NCBI GenBank assembly: GCA_964538505.1
Contig: CAZIDY010000009.1
Span: forward strand, 1-64,000
Direction: 5' to 3'
DNA: 64,000 nucleotides
From: Zeimonas sp964538505
Lineage (GTDB): Bacteria > Pseudomonadota > Gammaproteobacteria > Burkholderiales > Burkholderiaceae_E
Shown here: one piece after another, positions 29,572 through 38,315 of the stretch
How positions within the stretch are numbered: the first letter of the stretch is position 1
Layout of the letters: each line of letters starts with the position of its first letter
Notes under the pieces: model-generated
The model's input: only the letters and a program-made list of their open reading frames with translations
What the model was told of the DNA's origin: nothing
Databases searched by the model: none
Made by a program: the position numbers and the translations under genes

Positions 29572-30419
29572 CGCAGTTCGACCGGCTCGCCCGCTTCGAG
29601 GACTTCGACGGCCACCGCAGTCCGGTGCTGCGCTGGCAACCGCGAAGCCCGGCGCGTGCGCAGGCGATCTTCTTCCCGCCTTTCGGCGACGAGATGAACC
29701 AGTCGCGGCGCATGTTCCGGCTCACTGCCGAGGCGCTGGCGGAGCGGGGCATCGCGTGCCGAGTCTCCGATCTGCTCGGAACCGGCGACAGCAGCGCGGA
29801 TTTCGCCGAGGCGAGCGTGTCAGCGTGGCTGGCCGATGGGCGAAGGATGCTCGAGGCGGCACAAAGGGAGGACGCGCCAATCATCCTGATCGGCTGCCGG
29901 CTCGGCGTCGCGCTCGCCGCGAAGGCGAGCGGGTGCTTGGTACGTCCCGCGCTGCTGCTCGTCGGCTGGGCGCCGCTGCTGCAGGGCAGCCAGCAGCTCA
30001 ACGGGTTGCTTCGCGCGGCGAAGATCGCGCGCATGAACCGCCCGGACGCACCGGATCCGAAAGCACAATGGGAGGCTGGGCAGCCGGCGTGGCTTGCTGG
30101 GTACCCGGTGTCCCCGCTTCTCGCGCAGGAATTGGGCGCACTCGACGCGACCGGCGCGCCCCGCGCAGAACGCGCCGTGTTGCTCGACCTGCGCGCTGCA
30201 CAGGACGAGGTACCGCTGATGGCATCGGAGGCGTCGCGCCGCCGGGCCGAGAGCTGGAGTCGCCTGGGCGTAGACACCGAGGCGAACGCAGTGCAGGGGC
30301 CGGCCTTCTGGAACGTGGCCGACCTTGTCGACGTGCCGCAACTCGTCGACGCGACGGTGTCCATCGTGGACGCGGCGGTGGAGAAGCACGCGACGCCGGC
30401 GACCGCGCCAGGCCGATGA
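29568..30419 (+). CDS. XrtA-system-associated hydrolase 2
   Basis: This 283-residue alpha/beta-hydrolase-fold protein has AIFFPPFGDEMNQSRRMFRL, LLGTGDSSADF and a weak elbow IIGCRLG / LIGCRLGVALA. This matches the hydrolase 2 family that accompanies exosortase A systems. The substrate is unknown; a role in EPS acyl chemistry is plausible. It starts at GTG 29568 and overlaps the preceding gene (GTGA) and the following hydrolase 1 gene (ATGA). Confidence 0.85.
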   Translation: MTQFDRLARFEDFDGHRSPVLRWQPRSPARAQAIFFPPFGDEMNQSRRMFRLTAEALAERGIACRVSDLLGTGDSSADFAEASVSAWLADGRRMLEAAQREDAPIILIGCRLGVALAAKASGCLVRPALLLVGWAPLLQGSQQLNGLLRAAKIARMNRPDAPDPKAQWEAGQPAWLAGYPVSPLLAQELGALDATGAPRAERAVLLDLRAAQDEVPLMASEASRRRAESWSRLGVDTEANAVQGPAFWNVADLVDVPQLVDATVSIVDAAVEKHATPATAPGR

Positions 30420-31291
30420 GCGGCATGAGCGCATCCTTCGACGAGTCGCTGCTTGCCATTCCTTCGGGTGGCCACGAACTGCTTGGCGTGCTCGCTCGTC
30501 CGGCAGACGGGATCGTGAAGCAGGCAACAGCGGTCGTCATCGTCGTTGGAGGCCCGCAAACCCGCGTAGGCTCGCATCGACAGTTCGTTCTGCTGGCACG
30601 AGCCCTGGCAGCCGCGGGCTACCCCTGCCTTCGCTTCGACTACACCGGCATGGGCGACAGCCCGGGGCCGAAGCCCGACTTCGAGGCAGCCGGTGAAGAC
30701 ATCCGCCGCGCGTGCGATGCGGTGCTGACCGCCGAGCCCGGTTGCCGGAGCATTGCGTTGTGGGGCCTGTGCGATGGAGCCACGGCAGCCGTATTCCATG
30801 CGGCTACCGATGAGCGGGTAACGATGGTGATCGCGGCAAACCCCTGGGCGCGCAGCGATGCCACGCGCTCGGCCGCGCTCGTCAAGACGCATTACGGTGC
30901 GAGGCTGCGCTCGCCGGAGTTCTGGAAGAAGCTGCTGAGTGGACGCCTGGACGTGATCGCGACCGCGCGGGAAGCGATCGGCCACGTGTGGCGCGCGCGC
31001 GGCTCCGCTCAGGCCAGGGATGGCGGTTCCGCGGCCCCTGCTGCAGACTTGCCGACACGCCTTGCAGCCGCTCTGCGCGAACTCCGAACGAGGGTCCATC
31101 TGCAGTTGAGCGGCAGGGACCTCACGGCGGCAGAGTTCGACGTCGCAATGCAGAAAGGTGAGATTTTCGATGTCTCCAGCGCATCTGCGATGCGACTGCA
31201 CGATGCCGACCATACCTTTTCGGAACCCGCTTCGTGGTCGGCGGTGATCGACGACACGCTCAGGGTTCTCGGCCGTCGCCGAACGTTATAG
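30416..31291 (+). CDS. XrtA-system-associated hydrolase 1
   Basis: This 291-residue alpha/beta hydrolase has VVIVVGGPQTRVGSHRQFVLLARAL, RFDYTGMGDSPGP and a nucleophile elbow SIALWGLCDGATAA with Cys at the nucleophile position, as in dienelactone-hydrolase relatives. It pairs with hydrolase 2 upstream, the usual order in exosortase A loci. It is the last gene of the coupled run that begins at 25503. A 33-base piece of its sequence (30676-30708) is repeated at 31961-31993. Confidence 0.86.
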   Translation: MSGMSASFDESLLAIPSGGHELLGVLARPADGIVKQATAVVIVVGGPQTRVGSHRQFVLLARALAAAGYPCLRFDYTGMGDSPGPKPDFEAAGEDIRRACDAVLTAEPGCRSIALWGLCDGATAAVFHAATDERVTMVIAANPWARSDATRSAALVKTHYGARLRSPEFWKKLLSGRLDVIATAREAIGHVWRARGSAQARDGGSAAPAADLPTRLAAALRELRTRVHLQLSGRDLTAAEFDVAMQKGEIFDVSSASAMRLHDADHTFSEPASWSAVIDDTLRVLGRRRTL

Positions 31292-31325
31292 TTGACGCTT
31301 CGCTGCGCGATCGATCCGCCGAGCG

Positions 31326-31817
31326 CTACGCGATCCACTTCGACAGAGCGGTGAACGCTCCAAGCGCGACGACCACAATTCCGCCCAGGCGAATCGTCAT
31401 ACGCGGTTCGATCTGGCGCATTTCGGCGCGCATCGATTCGAAGCCCAAGTCGATCTCCGAACGCATCTTCTGCATGTCAGCCTTGACTTCGCTACGAAAC
31501 GATTGCTGATCCGACCCGATTTCGCTGCGAAACGATTGCAGATGCGACTCGACTTCACTCCGAAGCGATTGCAGGTACGACTCGATTTCACTCCGGAACA
31601 ACTGCAATTCCGATCGGACTTCGCCACGGAACTCCCGCATCTCGAAGCGGAAACCTGAGCGAAGCTCTTCGACCGCATCGCGCAGGTCGCGCTTCGTCGC
31701 GAATTCCGAGAGCGTCTCCTGCAACGCCTGCGACACTGCCTTCGCCTGCACTTCGGGCAGACCGCCTTCGCGCAGCGTTTCGGACAGCTTCAGGGTGTCG
31801 AAGTTCGCGCTCGACAA
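31326..31817 (-). CDS. Small coiled-coil protein with 11-residue repeats and a C-terminal membrane segment
   Basis: This 163-residue protein starts with LKLSETLREGGLPEVQAKAV and then ETLSEFATKRDLRDAVEELR, as in DUF1640/CCDC90-like coiled-coil proteins. Residues 90-145 or so form at least five 11-residue units with the pattern [FLM]RSE[VI]-x(5)-QS, a hendecad coiled coil. A hydrophobic stretch near the C-terminus (LGGIVVVALGAFTALSKW) should anchor it in the membrane. I chose TTG 31817 because AGGAG stands at the right distance and the conserved N-terminus begins there; no ATG fits. It is transcribed against the EPS genes and is probably an insertion. Confidence 0.72.
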   Translation of the reverse strand: MSSANFDTLKLSETLREGGLPEVQAKAVSQALQETLSEFATKRDLRDAVEELRSGFRFEMREFRGEVRSELQLFRSEIESYLQSLRSEVESHLQSFRSEIGSDQQSFRSEVKADMQKMRSEIDLGFESMRAEMRQIEPRMTIRLGGIVVVALGAFTALSKWIA

Positions 31818-31900
31818 AGGTAACTCTCCTGCGGTTCCATCTCCCGAATATTGTATCGCCGCATCACGGCCGCTGCATCGACTGCAAGGCTCGGCCGAAC

Positions 31901-31930
31901 GTCTTGCTGGCGCAGCCGCGCCAGCAAGAC
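31901..31930. repeat. Perfect 12-bp inverted repeat
   Basis: GTCTTGCTGGCG (31901-31912) and CGCCAGCAAGAC (31919-31930) form a perfect hairpin with a 6-base loop. No T-run follows on either strand, so it is not a standard terminator. It lies in the 340-base gap between the coiled-coil gene and the amidotransferase gene. Confidence 0.75.
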
Positions 31931-31960
31931 GAAGCTCTCGAACCGAAGATGCCGCGGGCT

Positions 31961-31993
31961 CGACTTCGAGGCGGCCGGTGAAGACATTCGCCG
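31961..31993 (+). pseudogene. 33-base fragment of hydrolase 1
   Basis: Thirty-one of 33 bases equal 30676-30708 of hydrolase 1 and encode the same DFEAAGEDIRR. The surroundings show no further similarity. It is probably a scar of recombination within the locus. The rest of 31818-32157 holds only the hairpin at 31901 and the untranslated leader of the next gene. Confidence 0.75.
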
Positions 31994-32157
31994 TCAGCCG
32001 AGCACGACAACCGGGATGGGGTCCGGCATGTTCCGACGAAAGCGTCCCGTGCTGGAAGCGGCGGCAGCGGCAATAGACGAGCGAAGTGTGCGAAACGGTA
32101 CGGGCGCGTTCCCGCACCGCGGCTACACTCGGGATCCACCGTCTCGCTCGTATCGCA

Positions 32158-34083
32158 ATGTGTGGCATTTTTGGCGTGTTCCGGTTCGACCAGATGCGCG
32201 TGGAACCGGCTGTTCTCGCGCATATGGAACGGACGATCACGCATCGCGGGCCCGACGACAGCGGCGTGCATGTCGACGGGAACTGCGGCATCGGCATGCG
32301 CAGGCTGTCGATCATCGATCCGGCGGGCGGACATCAGCCGCTGTCGAGCCAGGATGGCCGTAACTGGGTCGTCTGCAACGGCGAGATCTACAACTTTCGC
32401 GAGCTTCGCACCGAGCTTCAGCAGGAAGGGCGCCGCTTCAAGACTGCTTCCGATGCGGAAGTGCTGTTGCATCTGTACGAGAAGCACGGTGACTCGTTCG
32501 TCGACCGGCTCCGGGGGATGTACGGTTTTGCGTTGTGGGATGGGCAGCGCCGCCGCCTTCTGCTCGCCCGAGACCGGCTCGGCATCAAACCGCTCTATCT
32601 GCTTCGCACGTCTCGACTGATCGCTTTCGCCAGCGAAGCGAAGGCGCTGCTGCCCCTGCTGGACCGGGGCATCGAGATCGATCGTTCGGCGCTCGTCGAC
32701 TACCTGCATCTGGGCTACGTTTCGGCGCCGAAATCGCTGTTCGCCGGCGTCGAGAAGCTGGCTCCGGCGACGTTGATGACGATCGAGGGTGATCGCGTCG
32801 ACGAGCAGCGTTACTGGCGCGTGCCATCAGAGGTTGATCATGAATGCTCTGACGCCGAATGGGCGATGCGGATTCGTGCGTCGATCGAGCAGTCGGTGCG
32901 GCGCCAGATGGTCAGCGACGTACCGATCGGAGCCTTCCTTTCCGGCGGGATCGATTCGAGCGCCGTGGTCGCCTTCATGGCGCGACACAGCGACCAGCCG
33001 ATCCGAACCTATTCGATCGGCTTCGAAGGCGGCAAGGCCGAGGCGCTCTACAACGAGCTGCCGCATGCCCGCAAGGTGGCAACGCAGTTCGGCACCGAGC
33101 ACCGCGAGATCGTCGTGCGGCCGGATGTCGTCGAGTTGCTACCGCGGCTCGTCTGGCACATGGACGAGCCGATCGCGGATTCCGCGGCGGTCACCACCTA
33201 CCTCGTCTCGAAGTTCGCTCGCGACGACGTCAAGGTCATTCTCTCGGGCGTCGGCGGCGACGAGCTTTTCGGCGGCTACCGTCGCTATCTCGGTGACCAC
33301 TATCTCGCGATGCTCGATCGCGTGCCTTCGCCGCTCGTGCGGGCGGCCGCCAGTGTTGCGAAACGACTGCCGAGCGATCGGCACGGACGCTTGAGCAATC
33401 TTTCGAGACTCGCGCGCCAGTTCCTGGAGAGCGCGGAGATGAGTGCCGATGCACGGTATCGCAGCTACGTGCAAGTGCTCGATCGCGAGCGCGTGCGCGC
33501 GGCGCTCAGCACGCACGATATCGACGGACAGGATGCGCTCGGAGCGGCGTTCGCTGCGTCCCGCTCACCCGATCCGATCGGGCGCCTGTTCGAAGTCGAC
33601 GCCGCCACGCAGCTGCCGGACGATCTGCTGATGCTCACCGACCGGATGAGCATGGCGGTGTCGCTCGAGTGCCGCGTGCCGCTGCTCGACGAGGAGCTCG
33701 TCGAGCTCGCCTCGGCGATCCCGGCTGAGCGCAAGGTACGCGGCGGGCAGCTCAAGCATCTGATGAAGGAAGCGTTGAAGGATGTCCTGCCGCAGGAGAT
33801 TCTCCACAGAGAGAAACGCGGCTTCGGCACGCCGATGGGTGCGTGGCTCAAGGGAACGCTCGCCGGCTCGCTGGACTCGCTGCTGTCGGCCGACAGCGTC
33901 TCGCGTCGCGGCCTGCTCGATCCTGTGTTCGTTTCCCAACTCGTCGCCGACCATCGTTCGAGCCGCATCGACGGCACCGATGCGCTGCTCGCGCTGATGA
34001 ATCTCGAGCTGTGGTGCCGGGTCTTCGTCGATCGCCGCAGCCAGGAGGATGTGTCCGACGAACTGCTCGAGACTGCTGCGTGA
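32158..34083 (+). CDS. XrtA-system-associated amidotransferase 1 (class II asparagine synthase type)
   Basis: This 641-residue protein starts MCGIFGVFRF, so Cys2 is the glutaminase nucleophile. It has ITHRGPDDSG and VCNGEIYNFRELR in the Ntn domain, and the ATP-binding PP-loop AFLSGGIDSSAVVAFM near residue 261. It should transfer ammonia from glutamine to an activated carboxylate. In exosortase A loci such a protein is standard and probably amidates a uronic acid of the EPS. The start at ATG 32158 is fixed by the required Cys2. It overlaps the next gene (GTGA). Confidence 0.92.
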   Translation: MCGIFGVFRFDQMRVEPAVLAHMERTITHRGPDDSGVHVDGNCGIGMRRLSIIDPAGGHQPLSSQDGRNWVVCNGEIYNFRELRTELQQEGRRFKTASDAEVLLHLYEKHGDSFVDRLRGMYGFALWDGQRRRLLLARDRLGIKPLYLLRTSRLIAFASEAKALLPLLDRGIEIDRSALVDYLHLGYVSAPKSLFAGVEKLAPATLMTIEGDRVDEQRYWRVPSEVDHECSDAEWAMRIRASIEQSVRRQMVSDVPIGAFLSGGIDSSAVVAFMARHSDQPIRTYSIGFEGGKAEALYNELPHARKVATQFGTEHREIVVRPDVVELLPRLVWHMDEPIADSAAVTTYLVSKFARDDVKVILSGVGGDELFGGYRRYLGDHYLAMLDRVPSPLVRAAASVAKRLPSDRHGRLSNLSRLARQFLESAEMSADARYRSYVQVLDRERVRAALSTHDIDGQDALGAAFAASRSPDPIGRLFEVDAATQLPDDLLMLTDRMSMAVSLECRVPLLDEELVELASAIPAERKVRGGQLKHLMKEALKDVLPQEILHREKRGFGTPMGAWLKGTLAGSLDSLLSADSVSRRGLLDPVFVSQLVADHRSSRIDGTDALLALMNLELWCRVFVDRRSQEDVSDELLETAA

Positions 34084-35291
34084 AGATTCTGTTCGTCTGC
34101 CATCGCCTCCCGTTTCCCCCGAAGCGCGGCGGCAAGATCCGGCCATTCAACATCATCCGGCACCTCAGCGAGCGGCATAGCGTGACCGTGTGCTCGCTGG
34201 CTCGCTCGCGCGAGGAAGAAGAGGAAGGAAAGGGGCTTTCGCAGCATTGCGAGCGCGTCTTCGTCGGCCGGGTTTCCAACCCGGTACAGGCGGCACGCAT
34301 GGTCGCGCGCCTGCCGAGCCGGACCCCTTCGTCGATGGGATGGTTCTATTCCCCTTCGCTTTCGCAGCGTGTCCGGACGCTGTTGCGCAACGAGCGCTTC
34401 GACCTGATCTTCGTGCATTGCTCGTCGGTTGCGCAGTACGTGGAGACGGCTTCGGCCACGCCGCGCATTCTCGATTTCGGCGACATGGATTCCCAGAAGT
34501 GGCTGGAGTATTTCCGCTACCGTCCAATGCCAATGAAGTATGGTTACTGGCTCGAGGGCACGAAGCTCGAATCCGAAGAGCGACGCCTCGCCCGCGACTT
34601 CGGCTTTTGCACCGCGACGACGCGTGCCGAGTGGGAAACGCTGGACGGCTACCGCACGGGTGCCGACAGCGACTGGTTTCCGAACGGTGTCGACTCGGAG
34701 TTCTTCGCGCCGAACGGTGCCGACCACGACCCTGACCAGATCTGCTTTGTCGGGCGAATGGACTACTACCCGAACCAGGAGTGCATGACCGACTTCTGCC
34801 AAAACGTCTGGCCGATCGTCCGAGCGAAGCGACCGTCGATGAAGCTGGCCATCGTCGGTGCCGACCCGTCGCCTGCGATGCGCAGGCTGGGCGAGCTGCC
34901 GAACGTCACGGTAACGGGCTCGGTACCGGACGTACGGCCTTACGTCTGGCGTTCGGTTGCGATGATCGCCCCGTTGAACATCGCGCGCGGCACCCAGAAC
35001 AAGATTCTGGAAGGCATGGCGATGGGGGTTCCGGTCGTCACCAGCTCGGTGGCCGCCGGGGGCGTTGACGCGGTGCCCGGAGAGCACTTCCGGGTGGCCG
35101 ATCGACCGGACGAGGTGGCCGAAGAGCTCGTGGCGCTTGCCGCCGACCCGGTCCGCCGCGATGCGCTCGGTCGCGCCGGGCGTGCCCGGATGCTCTCGCA
35201 TCATGCCTGGCCAAGCTCGATGAATCGGCTCGACAACATCATCGAAAGGCGCCTCGAGCTGTGGGCGCGCAACGGAGGAACGAAGCAATGA
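34080..35291 (+). CDS. XrtA/EpsH1-system-associated sugar transferase (stp1-like)
   Basis: This 403-residue GT4-type protein has the N-terminus KILFVCHRLPFPPKRGGKIRPFNIIRHL and LDFGDMDSQKWLEYF, very characteristic of the PEP-CTERM/EpsH1-associated sugar transferase family. The donor half shows ICFVGRMDYYPNQECM and APLNIARGTQNKILEGMAMGVPVVTS. It starts at GTG 34080 and overlaps the amidotransferase stop. The 3' end overlaps the dehydrogenase gene by 4 bases. Confidence 0.92.
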   Translation: MKILFVCHRLPFPPKRGGKIRPFNIIRHLSERHSVTVCSLARSREEEEEGKGLSQHCERVFVGRVSNPVQAARMVARLPSRTPSSMGWFYSPSLSQRVRTLLRNERFDLIFVHCSSVAQYVETASATPRILDFGDMDSQKWLEYFRYRPMPMKYGYWLEGTKLESEERRLARDFGFCTATTRAEWETLDGYRTGADSDWFPNGVDSEFFAPNGADHDPDQICFVGRMDYYPNQECMTDFCQNVWPIVRAKRPSMKLAIVGADPSPAMRRLGELPNVTVTGSVPDVRPYVWRSVAMIAPLNIARGTQNKILEGMAMGVPVVTSSVAAGGVDAVPGEHFRVADRPDEVAEELVALAADPVRRDALGRAGRARMLSHHAWPSSMNRLDNIIERRLELWARNGGTKQ

Positions 35292-36601
35292 AGGTCAGCA
35301 TCTTCGGGCTCGGTTATGTCGGCGCCGTTTCGCTGGCTTGTCTCGCGCGGGACGGCCACCAGGTGATCGGCGTGGACGTCGACCCTTCGAAGCTCGCGAT
35401 GCTGCGCGATGGCACGACACCGGTCGTCGAGAAGGGAATGGTCGACCTCGTGCGTCAGGTCGTGGCTTCCGGGAATGTGCACGTGACCGATGACGTGCGC
35501 AGCGCGATCCACGACAGTGACGTATCGCTGATCTGCGTCGGCACGCCGTCGGCGCCCAACGGAAGCCAGGATCAGAGCGCTGTGCTAAGGCTGTCGGCGG
35601 ACATCGGACGGGCGCTCGTCGACAAGGCCGAACCGCACGTGCTCGTCTTTCGCTCGACGCTCGTGCCCGGCACCGTCGAGAACGTGATCAAGCCCATCAT
35701 CGAGCGCGAATCGGACAAGCCCGAGGGCAAGGGTTTTCACCTGTGCTTCCAGCCCGAGTTCCTGCGCGAAGGTACATCGATCCGCGACTATGACAAACCG
35801 CCGTTCACGATCATTGGCGCATCGGATCCGTATCCGGTGGGCGTGCTGCGTCAGCTGTTCGGTCATCTGCCGTGCGAGTTCATCGAGACGTCGATCGGCA
35901 CAGCGGAGATGATGAAGTATTGCTGCAACAACTTCCACGCACTGAAGATCACGTTCGCGAACGAAACGGCGCGGCTGTGCGAGGCGCTGGGTGTCGATCC
36001 ATTCGAGGTGATGAAGCTGGTCTGCGAGGACCGGCAGTTGAACATCTCACCGGCGTACCTCAAACCGGGGTTTGCGTTCGGCGGGTCGTGCCTGCCCAAG
36101 GATTTGCGCGCAACGAATTATCTTGCGCGCACGCACGATGTCGAACTGCCGATGCTGGGCGCGATCCTCGAGTCGAATCGTCTGCATCTGAATCGTGCGA
36201 TCGACAAGGTGCTCGCTACCGGAGCCCGACGGGTTGCGATGATCGGTCTGTCGTTCAAGACGGGTACCGACGATCTGCGCGAGAGTCCACTGGTGATGTT
36301 GGCGGAGGCGCTGATCGGGAAGGGCGTGAAGCTGTCGATCTTCGATCCGGACGTCAGTCTGTCTCGCTTGCTGGGATCGAACAAGCGGTACATCGAGTCG
36401 CTGTTACCGCATATCGGCCAGCTCATTGGTGACGATCTCAACGGAGCGGTGTCGGGCGCCGAGTTGGTGATCGTCGGGACCAGCAGTCCGGTCGTACTCG
36501 ACGAGCTGGCAAGAATGGTGGTACCGGAGCAGAGGATGCTCGACTTGGTAAACGTGCGTGGTCGCTTCGATGAAGCGACGATCGAAGGTCTTTCCTGGTA
36601 G
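35288..36601 (+). CDS. GDP-mannose/UDP-glucose 6-dehydrogenase family protein
   Basis: This 437-residue protein oxidises a nucleotide sugar at C6 to the uronic acid using 2 NAD. It begins KVSIFGLGYVGAVSLACLARDGHQVIGVDVD (Rossmann fold). The catalytic Cys is in FGGSCLPKDLRA, and FQPEFLREGTSIRDY is in the middle. The FGGSCLPKD form and TIIGASD pattern fit the AlgD/GDP-mannose branch better than Ugd, though the substrate is not certain. It supplies the uronic acid that the neighbouring amidotransferases could amidate. Confidence 0.9.
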   Translation: MKVSIFGLGYVGAVSLACLARDGHQVIGVDVDPSKLAMLRDGTTPVVEKGMVDLVRQVVASGNVHVTDDVRSAIHDSDVSLICVGTPSAPNGSQDQSAVLRLSADIGRALVDKAEPHVLVFRSTLVPGTVENVIKPIIERESDKPEGKGFHLCFQPEFLREGTSIRDYDKPPFTIIGASDPYPVGVLRQLFGHLPCEFIETSIGTAEMMKYCCNNFHALKITFANETARLCEALGVDPFEVMKLVCEDRQLNISPAYLKPGFAFGGSCLPKDLRATNYLARTHDVELPMLGAILESNRLHLNRAIDKVLATGARRVAMIGLSFKTGTDDLRESPLVMLAEALIGKGVKLSIFDPDVSLSRLLGSNKRYIESLLPHIGQLIGDDLNGAVSGAELVIVGTSSPVVLDELARMVVPEQRMLDLVNVRGRFDEATIEGLSW

Positions 36602-36605
36602 GAAA

Positions 36606-36938
36606 ATGCAGGAGCCAGCGACGCGACGCGCGGCTGCACGAGCGGTACCCGTGGTGGGGGCGCAATTGTTCAAGTATGGCGGCAATGCGATCGTATCGCT
36701 GTTCAGCGCACTGTCACGCTCGCTGGGCCAGTTGTCGGCTATCCGTGACGGCGTGCACCCGTCCATCCGCGTGTTGCAGATCTTGGACAAGGCAGAGCGA
36801 TCCGCAGAATTGCAGCGGTTGCACTTCCACGTGCTTGTCGTTGCCGTCCTGTTGCCCTCCATGCTGCTCGCTTGTATCAGCGCTTATTGCCTTCGCCGGT
36901 CGAGCGCCCGTCACGAGCTTCGGGAGGTCCGATCGTGA
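36606..36938 (+). CDS. Small single-span membrane protein of unknown function
   Basis: I do not recognise this 110-residue protein. It has a basic N-terminal part, a polar middle (GNAIVSLFSALSRSLGQLSAIRDGVHPSIRVLQILDK) and one C-terminal hydrophobic span (FHVLVVAVLLPSMLLACISAYCL). The frame begins 4 bases after the dehydrogenase stop at ATG 36606, and its TGA overlaps the GTG of the O-antigen-ligase-like gene (36935-36938). This coupling argues that it is a real gene that works with the polymerase/ligase. Confidence 0.62.
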   Translation: MQEPATRRAAARAVPVVGAQLFKYGGNAIVSLFSALSRSLGQLSAIRDGVHPSIRVLQILDKAERSAELQRLHFHVLVVAVLLPSMLLACISAYCLRRSSARHELREVRS

Positions 36939-38254
36939 GCTTTCGCGACATCAGCGTGACGGCGATCATCCTCGGGTTGGTTCCGGTTTCCGTGCTGCAT
37001 CCTTACGTCGGGGTGCTGCTATGGACCTGGATCAGCACCATGAACCCCCACAAACTCGCGTGGGGATTTGCAATGGACATGCCATTCGCCGCACTCGCTG
37101 CCGGGGCGACGCTGATCGGTCTGTTCGTTACCAGGGACAAGGTCGAGCTTCCGAGGGAACGTGTCGTATGGGTCCTCATTGCCTTTCTGGGCTTCACGGC
37201 GCTTACTACCGTCTTTGCGATCGACCGCGCTGAATCGCTTACGCAACTGAACAAGGTTTTCAAGATCCAGCTGATGACGTTGGTTGCAATGCTCGTGCTG
37301 CACAGTCGCGCGCATCTCGCGGCGTTCGTCTGGATTAATGTCCTGTCGCTTGGGTTCTACGGGTTCAAGGGCGGGCTGTACACCCTGCTGACCGGCGGAG
37401 CCGGTCGGGTCTGGGGACCTCCGGGAGGTTTCATCGAGGGCAACAACGAACTGGCTCTCGCGCTGGTCATGACCATTCCCCTTATGTATTACCTTCGTCT
37501 TACGTCGTCCAATACGTGGATACGAATCGGTCTTCTGGTGACGATGGTGCTCTCGGTGGCATCTGCTCTTGGGACGCAGTCGCGGGGCGCACTGTTGGCG
37601 ATCATCGCGATGGGCGTGTTTCTATGGTGGCGTTCGCCGAAGAAGATTCAGCTCTTGATCCCGTTGATCGTGGTTGCCGTTGGCATGTTCGTCTTCATGC
37701 CTGAGAGCTGGCATAGCCGCATGGCAACCATCGCCAACTACGAACAGGACGGTTCGGCAATGGGCCGAATCCATACGTGGTGGACAATGTTTCATCTGGC
37801 GAATGACCGGCCTCTCGGTGGCGGCTTCGCGACGTACTCACGCGCCGTGTTCGACGTATATGCGCCCGCTGGAGAGCCTGTTCGTGCGGCTCATAGCATC
37901 TATTTTCAGGTACTGGGCGAGCACGGTTGGTTCGGATTGGGACTCTTCCTGCTCATCTGGATCTTCGGCTGGGCAGTTGCAGCGAACGTGCGGCGCAATG
38001 CATCTGAAGCTTCGCCAGAGCTTGCTTCGCTGGGCCTTCTAGCCGCCATGTGCCAAGTGTCGCTGGTGGGTTACGCTGTCGGTGGTGCTTTTTTAAGCCT
38101 TGCGTACTTCGACCTACCGTACAACATACTCATCATGCTCGTTGTCGGGAAGCGCCTGCTGCATGCTTCCGCTCACAGCGATGAACCGCAGCGCGCTCGA
38201 GTAAGCGCACGTCGCTCACGATCTCATGCTCTCGTAGACGACCCATTGGCTTGA
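36935..38254 (+). CDS. XrtA-system-associated O-antigen ligase/polymerase-like membrane protein
   Basis: This 439-residue protein has about 11 membrane segments and a large periplasmic loop near residues 260-320. The N-terminus (ALGLVPVSVLHPYVGVLLWTWISTMNPHKLAWGFA pattern) and the central segment FYGFKGGLYTLLTGGAGRVWGPPGGFIEGNNELALALVM are diagnostic for the exosortase A-associated O-ligase family (Wzy/WaaL superfamily). It joins repeat units or ligates polymer in the periplasm. It starts at GTG 36935, coupled to the small membrane protein. Confidence 0.92.
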   Translation: MSFRDISVTAIILGLVPVSVLHPYVGVLLWTWISTMNPHKLAWGFAMDMPFAALAAGATLIGLFVTRDKVELPRERVVWVLIAFLGFTALTTVFAIDRAESLTQLNKVFKIQLMTLVAMLVLHSRAHLAAFVWINVLSLGFYGFKGGLYTLLTGGAGRVWGPPGGFIEGNNELALALVMTIPLMYYLRLTSSNTWIRIGLLVTMVLSVASALGTQSRGALLAIIAMGVFLWWRSPKKIQLLIPLIVVAVGMFVFMPESWHSRMATIANYEQDGSAMGRIHTWWTMFHLANDRPLGGGFATYSRAVFDVYAPAGEPVRAAHSIYFQVLGEHGWFGLGLFLLIWIFGWAVAANVRRNASEASPELASLGLLAAMCQVSLVGYAVGGAFLSLAYFDLPYNILIMLVVGKRLLHASAHSDEPQRARVSARRSRSHALVDDPLA

Positions 38255-38315
38255 GATCCTTGAGGTTCCTTAAGCTGCGATCTGGCTGATGGGTTGCTCG
38301 TCTCAAGGAGGATGA

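Noticed and set aside
33465..35288. Minus-strand frame of 607 codons opposite the amidotransferase and sugar-transferase genes
   Set aside because: It is an antisense shadow of two well-supported genes and spans their junction; no motifs.
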